From NCBI RefSeq assembly GCF_947497275.1, contig NZ_CANMFS010000013.1, positions 1 to 64,000 of the forward strand: a stretch of DNA of 64,000 nt, in the 5' to 3' direction. Positions 55,440 to 63,909 of the stretch are shown here, piece by piece (positions within the stretch are counted from its first letter, which is position 1; every line of letters starts with the position of its first letter). The notes below the pieces were generated by a model. That model saw nothing but the letters and a program-made list of their open reading frames with translations. It did not search any database and was not told where the DNA came from. The stretch comes from an uncultured Sulfitobacter sp. (GTDB lineage Bacteria; Pseudomonadota; Alphaproteobacteria; Rhodobacterales; Rhodobacteraceae). The translations under genes and the position numbers were made by a program.

Positions 55440-55583
55440 ACTTTTGAACCCTTTCCGGTATGGCAAGCCTAACGGCGAAAAACACAAATGCAAGAAATCT
55501 ATCTGCTTTTGGCCGAAAAATTTGATCTATGCCTAACGTCTAATCTGTATTACAAAACATACAGCTTTCAGAGGAGGACAGAC
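55440..55583. promoter_or_regulatory. Divergent control region with inverted and direct repeats
   Basis: An inverted repeat CTGTAT-N8-ATACAG (55545-55564) lies 20 bp before the rightward GTG start. TTGATC (55522-55527) is 17 bases upstream of CTGTAT, so the repeat would cover the -10 and start site. GCCTAACG occurs twice in direct orientation (55467-55474 and 55531-55538), each next to a GGC/GCCGAAAAA element. HutC-type GntR proteins bind GT/AT-rich inverted repeats of this size, so autoregulation of both operons is likely (inference). Confidence 0.5.
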
Positions 55584-56150
55584 GTGCCGGTACTGCAAAT
55601 TCATGTGCTCGAAGGGTACTCGGACGCCGACAAGACCCGCCTGAGCCACGCATTGACGGACGCCGTGCGCATCGTCGTGCCCGCGCCGCCCGAGGCCGTC
55701 ACGGTCATGATCCACGAGATGCAATCGAACGACTACATGCGTGGCCGTGAACGGCGCACCCCCGCGCCTGCCCTGCCCGACCCCGCCGAAACCGTGCGTC
55801 GCTTTCTCGCCGCGATGGAGGCGCGTGATCTGGACACTGCGGGCAGCATGCTGGGCGCGGGATTCACCATGACTTTTCCAGCCACCGCACCGATGACCAC
55901 CCTGACCGAGATGATCGACTGGGCCGCGCCCCGCTACCGCTTTGTCGCCAAGACCTACGAAGGCATCGACGCAATGCAATCCGCTGGCGAGGCCGCAATC
56001 GTCTACTGTCGTGGCACATTGTCGGGCGAATGGCCTGATGGCACCGCCTTCGACGGCATCCGGTTCATCGACCGCTTCGAGGTGATTCAGGGCCTTTTGA
56101 CCCGGCAGGATGTCTGGAACGACATCGCAGAAACAAAGGCATTGTCATGA
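55584..56150 (+). CDS. 4-oxalocrotonate tautomerase / SnoaL-like fusion protein
   Basis: Two-domain protein (188 aa). Residues 1-62 are a 4-oxalocrotonate tautomerase domain: [20 protein letters not shown] gives the catalytic Pro at position 1 after Met removal. Residues about 67-188 form an NTF2/SnoaL-like cone ([20 protein letters not shown], then [12 protein letters not shown]). The GTG start at 55584 is fixed by the preceding GAGGAGGA and by the need for Pro2; the frame from 55488 lacks both. First gene of the rightward operon; its stop overlaps hyuB (ATGA). May isomerise an enol or unsaturated acid in the pathway. Confidence 0.88.
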   Translation: MPVLQIHVLEGYSDADKTRLSHALTDAVRIVVPAPPEAVTVMIHEMQSNDYMRGRERRTPAPALPDPAETVRRFLAAMEARDLDTAGSMLGAGFTMTFPATAPMTTLTEMIDWAAPRYRFVAKTYEGIDAMQSAGEAAIVYCRGTLSGEWPDGTAFDGIRFIDRFEVIQGLLTRQDVWNDIAETKALS

Positions 56151-57844
56151 CTACAGAAATCGACCCGATCACGCTGGCCGTACTGGCCGGACGCATGGAG
56201 CAGATCGCCGACGAGATGGACGCGACCCTGTTTCGTGCGGCCTTCAACCCGATCATCGCGGAGGCGCATGATGCCTCGCACGGCCTGTATCACGCGGTAT
56301 CGGGCGACACGCTGGTACAGGGCAAATCCGGCCTGCCGATTTTTGTCGGTGTGATGTCGTTCGCCGTGAAGGCGGTGATCGACAAGGCGGCGAAGAACGG
56401 TGATTTGGAAGACGGCGATATCTATATCTTCAACGATGCGCACATCGGCGGCACCCATCTGAGCGATATGCGCCTTGTCAGACCTTATTTTCACGATGGG
56501 AAGCTGTTTTGCTATCTCGCCTCGGTAGGTCACTGGCACGATGTGGGTGGTGCCGTGCCGGGCAACTACAACCCGGCGGCCACAGACGCGTTTCAGGAGG
56601 CTTTCGTGCTGCCGCCCGTGCGCTTGGTCAAAGGCGGCGAGACGCAGACTGACATCATCGAGATCCTCATGCGCAACACCCGCCTGCCGCAATCCGCACA
56701 GGGCGATCTGAACGGACAATTGGGCGCGCTCGACCTCGGCGTGCGCCGGATGGACGAGCTGTTGGCGGAATACGGTGCGGATACGGTACGCGCCGCATTG
56801 GATGCGCTGCAGGACCGTGCGGAAGCGTTGATGCGCGCAGAGCTTTCGGATCTGCCCGATGGCCGCTGGGAGGCGACAGATTACCTCGATAACGATGGCA
56901 TCACAGATACGCCGCTCGCGATCAAGGTCGCCCTTGAGATCAGCGGCGACACCATGACGCTGGATTTTGACGGCACCGCGCCGCGCTGTGCCGGTCCGGT
57001 CAACATCGCGCTGCCTACCGCGGTCGCTACGGCCTATGTCGCGATCAAACATATTTTCCCCAGCCTTCCGGCCAATGCGGGCGTGATGCGCCCCATCAAC
57101 GTAAAGATCCCTGACGGCTCGCTCCTGTGCGCCCCCTTCCCCGCCCCCGTTGGCGGATATACGGAGACGATCTTGCGGATGATCGACGTGATATTTACCG
57201 CCGCAGCCGGGGCCGCCCCGGACCGCGTGGTGGCCAACGCCTATGGCACGATCAACGCGCTGTCGATCTCGGGCAAGCGTGACAATGGTCAGCCGTGGGT
57301 AATGTTCAGCTTTTACGGCGGCGGGCATGGCGGCTCCGCCGAAAGCGACGGGCTCAACCACGGCAACGCGCCGATCTCCACCGCAACGATTCCGCCGATG
57401 GAAATCCTCGAGGCCGCCTATCCGGTGATGTTCAAACAGTGGGCCCTGCGCCCTGACAGCGCAGGCGCGGGGATGCATCGCGGCGGCATGGGTGCCACCT
57501 ATGAGATCGAAGTGCTGGAGGGCAACGGCGCGAAAGCGTTCCTGTTCGGAGAGCGCGGACGCTATGCCCCGCACGGCGTGGCGGGCGGCGGCGATGCGGC
57601 GCTCAACGTGTTCAGCTATGAGCAGGACGACGGCTGGCATCACCCGCCGATGGCCTCGAAAATGGTCGGTATCCGTCTCGAACAAGGGCAATCCGTGCGG
57701 CTCGACACACCCGGCGGTGGGGGGTACGGCGCACCCTCCGACCGCGCACCCGAAGCGGTGGCGCGCGACGTTGCCGCAGGGTTCCTCTCGCCCGACAAGG
57801 CCGACACAGACTATGGCCCGGCGTGGCAGGAGGTTACACAATGA
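56147..57844 (+). CDS. Hydantoinase B/oxoprolinase family protein
   Basis: HyuB-type subunit (565 aa) of an ATP-dependent cyclic-amide hydrolase or related carboxylase. Typical segments are [20 protein letters not shown] at the start, [35 protein letters not shown], and the C-terminal [10 protein letters not shown]. Characterised relatives with HyuA include 5-oxoprolinase, N-methylhydantoinase, caprolactamase and acetone carboxylase. The stop overlaps hyuA (ATGA), so the two are translationally coupled. Substrate unassigned. Confidence 0.95.
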   Translation: MTTEIDPITLAVLAGRMEQIADEMDATLFRAAFNPIIAEAHDASHGLYHAVSGDTLVQGKSGLPIFVGVMSFAVKAVIDKAAKNGDLEDGDIYIFNDAHIGGTHLSDMRLVRPYFHDGKLFCYLASVGHWHDVGGAVPGNYNPAATDAFQEAFVLPPVRLVKGGETQTDIIEILMRNTRLPQSAQGDLNGQLGALDLGVRRMDELLAEYGADTVRAALDALQDRAEALMRAELSDLPDGRWEATDYLDNDGITDTPLAIKVALEISGDTMTLDFDGTAPRCAGPVNIALPTAVATAYVAIKHIFPSLPANAGVMRPINVKIPDGSLLCAPFPAPVGGYTETILRMIDVIFTAAAGAAPDRVVANAYGTINALSISGKRDNGQPWVMFSFYGGGHGGSAESDGLNHGNAPISTATIPPMEILEAAYPVMFKQWALRPDSAGAGMHRGGMGATYEIEVLEGNGAKAFLFGERGRYAPHGVAGGGDAALNVFSYEQDDGWHHPPMASKMVGIRLEQGQSVRLDTPGGGGYGAPSDRAPEAVARDVAAGFLSPDKADTDYGPAWQEVTQ

Positions 57845-59901
57845 GCAGCCGCATGATCGGTGTCGACGTGGGCGGCACATTCACCGACATTTTCGTTCTC
57901 GACGAAGCGACCGGCAAGGCGCAGGTCGCCAAGGTGCCGACAACGCGCCCGGACCAGTCGGGCGGGTTTCTGGGCGCCATCGGGGCGCGCGTCGATGACC
58001 TATCGACGGTGTCCGTTGTTGTGCATGGCACCACCGCCGGTACCAACGCGCTGCTCGAACGCAAGGGTGCCAAGATCGGTGTGATTACCACTGCCGGTCT
58101 GCGCGATGTGCTGGAAATGCGCCGCCGCGACCGACCCCGCACATGGGGTCTGCGCGGAGAGTTCACGCCCGTGGTCGACCGCGCACACCGTCTTGAGGTG
58201 CCTGAACGCACGCTTGCCGATGGTACAATCCGCACGCCCGTCGATCTCGACGCCGTGCGCGACGCCGCCCGCCAGCTGATCGCGGATGATTGCCGCGCCG
58301 TGGCGATCCTGTTCGCCAATTCCTACGCCAACGCTGAAAACGAGGTCAAAGCCGTCGCCGCCGTCCGCGAAATATGGCCCAACGCGCATGTCTCTTCCTC
58401 CTCCGAAATCCTGCCCGAGATCCGCGAGTTCGAACGGTTCTCGACCACCGCGCTCAACGCCTATCTTCAGCCCGAAGTGTCGGGGTACCTCAACCGGCTG
58501 GAAACCGCATTGAAGGATGGCGGGTTCGGGGGCGAGTTCATGATCGTGCAATCGAACGGCGGCGTGATGGATGTGGACACTGCGGCGAAATTGCCAGTGC
58601 GCACGGCGCTGTCCGGTCCCGCCGCCGGGGTGATCGCTGCAGGCTATATCGCGCAGGCAGCAGGTTTTCCCGACGTCATCACCGGCGATATGGGCGGCAC
58701 ATCGTTCGACGTGTCGCTGATTGCCAAGGGCGAAAGCATGCTGTCCCCGCAAACCTCCATCGACTTCGGCATGGTCGTCCGCTCCCCGATGATCGAAATC
58801 ACGACCATCGGCGCGGGTGGCGGATCCATCGCCTGGGTGGACAGAGGCGGATTGCTTAACATCGGGCCGGAAAGCGCGGGATCGACGCCCGGCCCTGTTG
58901 CTTACGGCCAGGGCAATACCCGCCCCACCGTGACGGATGCCAACGTGGTTCTGGGCCGGATCGACCCCGACAATCCCATCGGCGGCAAGCTTGCCCGTCT
59001 TGATGTAGAGGCCGCCAAGGCCGCAATCCTCGAACATGTGGGCAAGCCGCTGAACCTCGATGCGCTGGCCGCCGCAGAGGCAATCCTGCGCGTCGCCAAC
59101 AGCCGGATGGCGGGGGCGCTGCGGCTTGTCTCCATCGAACGCGGGTTCGACCCGAAACGCTTTGCATTTATGCCGTTCGGTGGCGGCGGCGCGCTTCATT
59201 CCGGTGCGATGCTGGCCGATGTGGGCCTCGCCCGGGCCATCGTGCCGCGCTATCCCGGTGTCACCTCCGCGATGGGCTGTGTCATCGCCGATATGCGGCA
59301 GGATTTCGTGCAGACCGTCAACGCCATGCTCGACGGGATCGATGCGCAGGCCATCGGCGCGCAGATGCAACGCCACGTCGACGACGGGCTCGCCATGCTC
59401 GACGCCGCGCGTACGACCTTTGAGGCGCGCGAGACCACATTCACTTTCGACATGGCCTACCTCGGCCAGACCCACACCGTTAGCGTGCCGGTGAATGTCG
59501 ATGTAACGGACGGGCAGGTGTCCGCACCGACGCAGGACCAGATCGGCGAAGCGTTCGACGGCGCCTACCGCGCCACATACGGTCGACTGCTGGCGAACGG
59601 CACCCGACGCGTGATCAACCTGCGCTCTGCGGTGACGGGCAAACGGCCGCGCTTTGATCTGGCCACGCTCGCCCCGGCGGGTGGTTCCGTCGAGGCGGCG
59701 TTCAAGGGCACGCGTCAAGTCTACTTCGATAGCGCGTGGCACGAAACCAAACTCTACGACAGGCTTGCCCTGCCGGTGGGTGCCGAAATTGCCGGTCCGG
59801 CGATTCTGGAGCAGCCGGACACGACCGTGCTGATCGAACCCGATCTTGTCGGGCGCATCGACGCCTTCGGAAATACACTGATTGAAAGGGCGACCCCATG
59901 A
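57841..59901 (+). CDS. Hydantoinase A/oxoprolinase family protein
   Basis: HyuA-type subunit (686 aa). The ATP-binding ASKHA motif is VDVGGTFTDIFVLD at the N-terminus, with HGTTAGTNALLERKGAKIG and ITGDMGGTSFDVSLI farther on. PFGGGGALHSGAMLADVG marks the C-terminal half. The start at 57841 overlaps the hyuB stop. Together the pair should open a lactam or imide ring, or carboxylate a ketone, at the cost of ATP. Genes for lyase, dehydrogenase and hydratase around it suggest a ring opening that yields a dicarboxylate half-amide (inference). Confidence 0.96.
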   Translation: MSSRMIGVDVGGTFTDIFVLDEATGKAQVAKVPTTRPDQSGGFLGAIGARVDDLSTVSVVVHGTTAGTNALLERKGAKIGVITTAGLRDVLEMRRRDRPRTWGLRGEFTPVVDRAHRLEVPERTLADGTIRTPVDLDAVRDAARQLIADDCRAVAILFANSYANAENEVKAVAAVREIWPNAHVSSSSEILPEIREFERFSTTALNAYLQPEVSGYLNRLETALKDGGFGGEFMIVQSNGGVMDVDTAAKLPVRTALSGPAAGVIAAGYIAQAAGFPDVITGDMGGTSFDVSLIAKGESMLSPQTSIDFGMVVRSPMIEITTIGAGGGSIAWVDRGGLLNIGPESAGSTPGPVAYGQGNTRPTVTDANVVLGRIDPDNPIGGKLARLDVEAAKAAILEHVGKPLNLDALAAAEAILRVANSRMAGALRLVSIERGFDPKRFAFMPFGGGGALHSGAMLADVGLARAIVPRYPGVTSAMGCVIADMRQDFVQTVNAMLDGIDAQAIGAQMQRHVDDGLAMLDAARTTFEARETTFTFDMAYLGQTHTVSVPVNVDVTDGQVSAPTQDQIGEAFDGAYRATYGRLLANGTRRVINLRSAVTGKRPRFDLATLAPAGGSVEAAFKGTRQVYFDSAWHETKLYDRLALPVGAEIAGPAILEQPDTTVLIEPDLVGRIDAFGNTLIERATP

Positions 59902-60500
59902 TCCCCGCGCGCACCGCACTTCTGACAATCGATCTTCAGAACGACTTTCTGCACCCCGAAGGCGCGTACGGACGTGCCGGACAATCGGCGGAGGCGATCG
60001 CGGCCCTGCCCGACCGGATCAAACCCTTGCGCGACGTGTTGCTCGCGGCGGGCGGTACATATATTTCCGCGCAGTTCACCCTGGTACCCGGACGCGCAGG
60101 TGAGCCGCTGATTGCCGAGCACCTCAGGACATTACGCCCATTCCTGACCAAGGGCGATTTCGCCCCCAACAGCTTCGGCCACGCGCTTACCGATACACTG
60201 GCCCCCGCCGATTTCACGGTCGAAAAGGTCGCCTATTCCGCCTTCTACCAGACCCGCCTCGAATATGTCCTCCGCAAAACGGGCATCGACACGCTGATCA
60301 TCGGCGGGATCGTAACCAACGGCGGTGTCGCCAGCACCGTGCGCGACGCGCATCTGCGCGACATTCACACGATCCTGCTGTCCGATGGATGCGCCGCGTT
60401 CAAGGCAGACGTGCACGATGCGACACTCGTTTCGCTCGGCTCGGTTTCGAAGATCACGACCTGCGCACAGGCCACCGCCCTGATTGGCGGTGCGTCATGA
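59898..60500 (+). CDS. Isochorismatase-fold hydrolase lacking the catalytic cysteine
   Basis: Member of the isochorismatase/cysteine-amidase fold (200 aa). Asp12 (LTIDLQNDF) and Lys110 (VEKVAYSAF) of the catalytic set are present. At the position of the nucleophilic Cys in amidases (TNVCVxST) it reads TNGGVASTVRD, so Cys is replaced by Gly143. Gly at this position is found in true isochorismatases such as EntB and PhzD, which hydrolyse vinyl ethers without a Cys. It may therefore not be an amidase despite its place after HyuAB. Starts and ends with ATGA overlaps. Confidence 0.92.
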   Translation: MIPARTALLTIDLQNDFLHPEGAYGRAGQSAEAIAALPDRIKPLRDVLLAAGGTYISAQFTLVPGRAGEPLIAEHLRTLRPFLTKGDFAPNSFGHALTDTLAPADFTVEKVAYSAFYQTRLEYVLRKTGIDTLIIGGIVTNGGVASTVRDAHLRDIHTILLSDGCAAFKADVHDATLVSLGSVSKITTCAQATALIGGAS

Positions 60501-61357
60501 TCCTGCGCAACCGGTTGACCGCTTCGGAAATCCTTATCGCGCCGGGCGTCTACGACGGGCTGACCGCCGCATTGGCCACCGATGCGGGGTTCGAGGCGCT
60601 GTATCTCTCCGGTGCCGCAGTCGCGTACACCCGGCTGGGCCGTCCCGACATCGGCCTGACCACGGCGAGCGAAATGGCGGAGACGATGGCGCTGATCGCG
60701 GACCGCACGGATCTGCCGGTGATCATGGATGCCGATACCGGCTTTGGCAACGCGCTCAATGCGCGGCGCACCATGCAAAGCTACGAACGCGCGGGCGCGG
60801 CCGCCTTGCAGGTGGAGGACCAGACCTATCCGAAGAAATGCGGGCATCTGTCGGACAAATCGCTGATCCCCGTCAACGAGATGACAGGCAAGATCGCCGC
60901 GATGGCTGATGCACGCCGGCACGATACGCTGATTGTCGCGCGCACGGATGCCATCGCAGTGGAAGGTTTTTCCGCCGCCGCGGACCGTGCCGATGCCTAT
61001 ATCGAGGCGGGTGCCGATGTTTTGTTCATTGAGGCTCCGCGCGACCGCGACGAGCTGGCTAACATCCCCGCGCGCTTCAAGGGCCGCGTGCCGCTGCTCG
61101 CCAACATGGTCGAAGGCGGCGCGACGCCGATTTCATCGGCACATGCGTTGCAGGAGATCGGATTCGACGTGGTTATCTTTCCCGGCGGCATCGTGCGCGC
61201 GCTGGCCCGCACGGCGCAGGATTACTATGCGAGTCTCCACAAAGCAGGCTCTAACAAGCCCTTCTCGGACCGGATGCATGATTTTGATGGACTGAACGAC
61301 GCCATCGGAACGCCGGAAATGCTATCTTTGGGAAAGAAATTCGATGGCCGATCCTGA
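60497..61357 (+). CDS. Isocitrate lyase/PEP mutase family protein (2,3-dimethylmalate lyase-like)
   Basis: TIM-barrel C-C lyase of the PEP mutase/isocitrate lyase superfamily (286 aa). The lyase loop is KKCGH (residues 113-117, Cys115), the mark of lyases rather than mutases. Mg ligands are Asp78 and Asp80 (PVIMDADTGFGN) and Glu107 (QVEDQ). Relatives include 2-methylisocitrate lyase, 2,3-dimethylmalate lyase and oxaloacetate hydrolase. With LeuCD-like genes in the same locus, cleavage of a substituted malate to pyruvate and a short acid is the best guess (inference). Overlaps its neighbours by 4 and 14 bp. Confidence 0.93.
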   Translation: MILRNRLTASEILIAPGVYDGLTAALATDAGFEALYLSGAAVAYTRLGRPDIGLTTASEMAETMALIADRTDLPVIMDADTGFGNALNARRTMQSYERAGAAALQVEDQTYPKKCGHLSDKSLIPVNEMTGKIAAMADARRHDTLIVARTDAIAVEGFSAAADRADAYIEAGADVLFIEAPRDRDELANIPARFKGRVPLLANMVEGGATPISSAHALQEIGFDVVIFPGGIVRALARTAQDYYASLHKAGSNKPFSDRMHDFDGLNDAIGTPEMLSLGKKFDGRS

Positions 61358-62723
61358 GGTCCAGCTGCCGCGCGAAAGTTACGATATCGACGTCGAAACC
61401 CTGATCATCGGCGCGGGCGCCTGTGGAATGGTTGCTGCACTTGCCGCGCACGAGGCGGGACAGGACGTTATGATTGTCGAAGCAGATCCGCTGCCGACCG
61501 GCTCAACCGCGCTCAGCGCCGGTCTGATCCCGGCCGCCGGCACCCGGTTTCAGCGCGCGGAAGCCATCGACGACACGCCCGACCTGTTTGCCGCAGATAT
61601 CCGCGCAAAGGCCCACGACGAAAACGAGCACGCGCTGGAAAACGCGCTCGCGCAAGGGGCGGCTCCGGTGATCGAATGGCTGGCCGATAGGCACGGCCTG
61701 CCGTTTTCCGTCATCACCGATTTCGATTACCCCGGCCACGCCCGGCGGCGGATGCACGGGCTGCCGGCCCGATCGGGAGCCGAGCTTATCGACGCGCTGC
61801 GCAGCAGGATCGAGGCGCTGGACATTCCGCTGATCTGCGATCGCCGCGCCGATGTGCTTTACGCCAAGGGCGCTCGCGTGTCCGGCGCTCGCCTTACCCT
61901 ACCCGACGGCAGCCACGAGACCATTGGCGCGGGACGCATTATTCTTGCCTGCAACGGATTTGGGGGAAATCGCGAGATGGTGTCCGCTCACATGCCCGAT
62001 ATCGATAACGGGGTGTGGTTCGGCCACGACGGCAATCGGGGCGAGGCCGTGCTGTGGGGCACGGCGTTGGGCGCCGCCACCCGGCATCTCGGCGCGTATC
62101 AGGGCCACGGCAACGTCGCCCACCCGCACGGGATACTGATCACATGGGCGGTCATCAGCCAAGGTGGTTTTCAGGTGAACATCGAAGGCAAACGCTTTTG
62201 GAACGAGGCGCAAGGCTATTCCGAGGCCGCGCGCGCCGTGCTCGCGCAACCGGGCGGTGTGGCATGGACCATTTTCGATGCGCGCATCGGGGGGACCGCA
62301 CGGCAATTCGCCGACTTCAAACAGGCGGAAACGCAGGGCGCGATATTACAGGCCGGCAGCATCGAAACACTGGAAGAACTTTGCAAGTTCCCGCGGGGCG
62401 TTCTTGCGGCCACAGTCGATGAACTCCCCTATGCAAAGACGGATTCCTTCGGACGCAACTGGGATGTGCCCCGCCTGCAGCCGCCGTTCTGCGCCGTTCA
62501 GGTGACAGGGGCGCTGTTCCATACCCAAGGCGGTCTGGACATCGATCCTGACAGCGCGCTGGTGCGCCGGGCGTCCGGCGGTTGCTTCGACAACCTGTAC
62601 GCCGCCGGAGGGGCGGCCTGCGGCGTATCGGGCGCAGGCGACAGCGGATATCTGTCCGGCAACGGTCTGCTGGCGGCCACGGTGCTTGGCTACATCGCTG
62701 GCACGCACCGCGTGCAGGGTTGA
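61344..62723 (+). CDS. FAD-dependent oxidoreductase (fumarate reductase/3-ketosteroid dehydrogenase-like flavoprotein)
   Basis: FAD-binding_2 family enzyme (459 aa). Dinucleotide motif LIIGAGACGMVAALAAHEAG at residues 20-39, GSTALSAGLIPAAGT after the first beta-alpha-beta unit, and the C-terminal FAD-binding AGGAACGVSGAGDSGYLSGN. No signal peptide and no heme motif, so it is a cytoplasmic dehydrogenase or reductase. Relatives dehydrogenate CH-CH next to a carbonyl or carboxylate (KstD, tricarballylate dehydrogenase TcuA, fumarate reductase). It starts 14 bp inside the lyase gene and ends the rightward operon, nearly touching the convergent aminotransferase. Confidence 0.93.
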   Translation: MADPEVQLPRESYDIDVETLIIGAGACGMVAALAAHEAGQDVMIVEADPLPTGSTALSAGLIPAAGTRFQRAEAIDDTPDLFAADIRAKAHDENEHALENALAQGAAPVIEWLADRHGLPFSVITDFDYPGHARRRMHGLPARSGAELIDALRSRIEALDIPLICDRRADVLYAKGARVSGARLTLPDGSHETIGAGRIILACNGFGGNREMVSAHMPDIDNGVWFGHDGNRGEAVLWGTALGAATRHLGAYQGHGNVAHPHGILITWAVISQGGFQVNIEGKRFWNEAQGYSEAARAVLAQPGGVAWTIFDARIGGTARQFADFKQAETQGAILQAGSIETLEELCKFPRGVLAATVDELPYAKTDSFGRNWDVPRLQPPFCAVQVTGALFHTQGGLDIDPDSALVRRASGGCFDNLYAAGGAACGVSGAGDSGYLSGNGLLAATVLGYIAGTHRVQG

Positions 62724-62724
62724 G

Positions 62725-63864
62725 TCAAACCGGTGTGGCTGCCTGCCAATCCGAGAGCGCGCAGGAAAGCCGGTCGAGCCCGTCCGACAGATTGACCGAC
62801 GCGCCGCCGCCCACGCCAAGACGGATATGTCCGGGTTGATCATAGGCGCTGCCCGGCAGCACGAATGTGCGGTAAGGATCGCCCAGAAGGAATCGCGCGA
62901 ACGCATCGCTGTCGATGCCCTCAGGCAAGCGGCCCAGCCCGATCAGACCAGCGCGCGGGCTGACCCAGCCAAGTCCCCGCTGCGCCGCGATCCACTCGTT
63001 CATCTGCGTCAGATGCGCCTTGCCCGCGCCGCGTGCCTGCGTCATTGCGGCGTCATAGCGGTCGGGGCGCAGTGCGACTTCGGCGATCACCTCGCCCATG
63101 ATGTTCATGATTTCCGAAGAGTTTTCGCGCAGGATCACCGCATCGCGCACCATACCTGCATCGGGACAGATCAGCCACCCGGTGCGCAGGCCCTGCAGAC
63201 CCAGCGCCTTGCTGACCGAGCCTGTGGTGATCCCGCGTGCGTACATCCCCGCGACGGAGGCCGCGCGCGGTCCGTTCCATTCCAGCCCGGCATAGACCTC
63301 GTCCACCAGCAGCCACGCACCCGCCCGGTCCGCGATGCGCACCACCTCGCGCAGCTCCGCATCCGACAAAAGATCCCCCGTGGGATTGTTGGGGTTGGTT
63401 AGAAAGATCATCCGCGTCTTTGCGGATACCGCATCCGCCAGCGCGTCCAGCGGCAGGTGCCATCCCTCCTCCTCGCGTCGCGTGACCTTGACGATATCCG
63501 CGCCGATCGCCTTGGCCAGAACCTCGGCCTGCGGCCAGCCCGGCGTCTCGATCACGATCTCGTCGCCCGGCTGCACCAGCTGCATGATCGCCAGGTAATT
63601 CGCCTCTGCCGCACCGGCGGTGATCAGAACATCGGCAGGCGTGAACAGGCCGCCCAGACTCGCCTGCCGTAAGACGTGCTCCTTCAGCTCAGGCAGACCG
63701 GTAAAATCACGGTTGTTCCAGTCCAGCCTCAGCGTCGGATCAAGGTCGGGCAGGAAATCGCCAAGCACCGGAGAGTCAGCCAGCGAGAACCCCACGATGG
63801 CTTCAGGCTCCGCTTGCGTGGTCTCCAGAAGATATTGAAACAACGTGTGTATCTTGACTTTCAT
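62725..63864 (-). CDS. Class I/II pyridoxal-phosphate aminotransferase
   Basis: Fold-type I aminotransferase (379 aa). The cofactor Lys219 is in TTGSVSKALGLQGLRTGW. NPNNPTG (157-163) and DEVYAGLEW (Asp188, Tyr191) are the PLP-ring contacts, and ITAGAAEANYLAI forms the phosphate-side loop. The start at 63864 gives MKVKIHTLFQYL; the longer frame to 63984 has no homology-like sequence. It is convergent with the FAD enzyme, 1 bp apart, and divergent from the partial gene at 63910. Whether it belongs to the hydantoinase pathway is unclear. Confidence 0.92.
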   Translation of the reverse strand: MKVKIHTLFQYLLETTQAEPEAIVGFSLADSPVLGDFLPDLDPTLRLDWNNRDFTGLPELKEHVLRQASLGGLFTPADVLITAGAAEANYLAIMQLVQPGDEIVIETPGWPQAEVLAKAIGADIVKVTRREEEGWHLPLDALADAVSAKTRMIFLTNPNNPTGDLLSDAELREVVRIADRAGAWLLVDEVYAGLEWNGPRAASVAGMYARGITTGSVSKALGLQGLRTGWLICPDAGMVRDAVILRENSSEIMNIMGEVIAEVALRPDRYDAAMTQARGAGKAHLTQMNEWIAAQRGLGWVSPRAGLIGLGRLPEGIDSDAFARFLLGDPYRTFVLPGSAYDQPGHIRLGVGGGASVNLSDGLDRLSCALSDWQAATPV

Positions 63865-63909
63865 TCCGCGCCCTCGCTTACTCGCGTGCAGTTGCGCGAG
63901 GTGATTGAC

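Noticed and set aside
56087-57880. 597-codon open frame on the minus strand
   Set aside because: Antisense to hyuB, with low-information sequence rich in His, Arg and Cys.
58000-59928. 642-codon open frame on the minus strand
   Set aside because: Lies wholly antisense to hyuA. Composition is His/Arg/Gly-rich, as in antisense frames of GC-rich genes, and no domain is visible.
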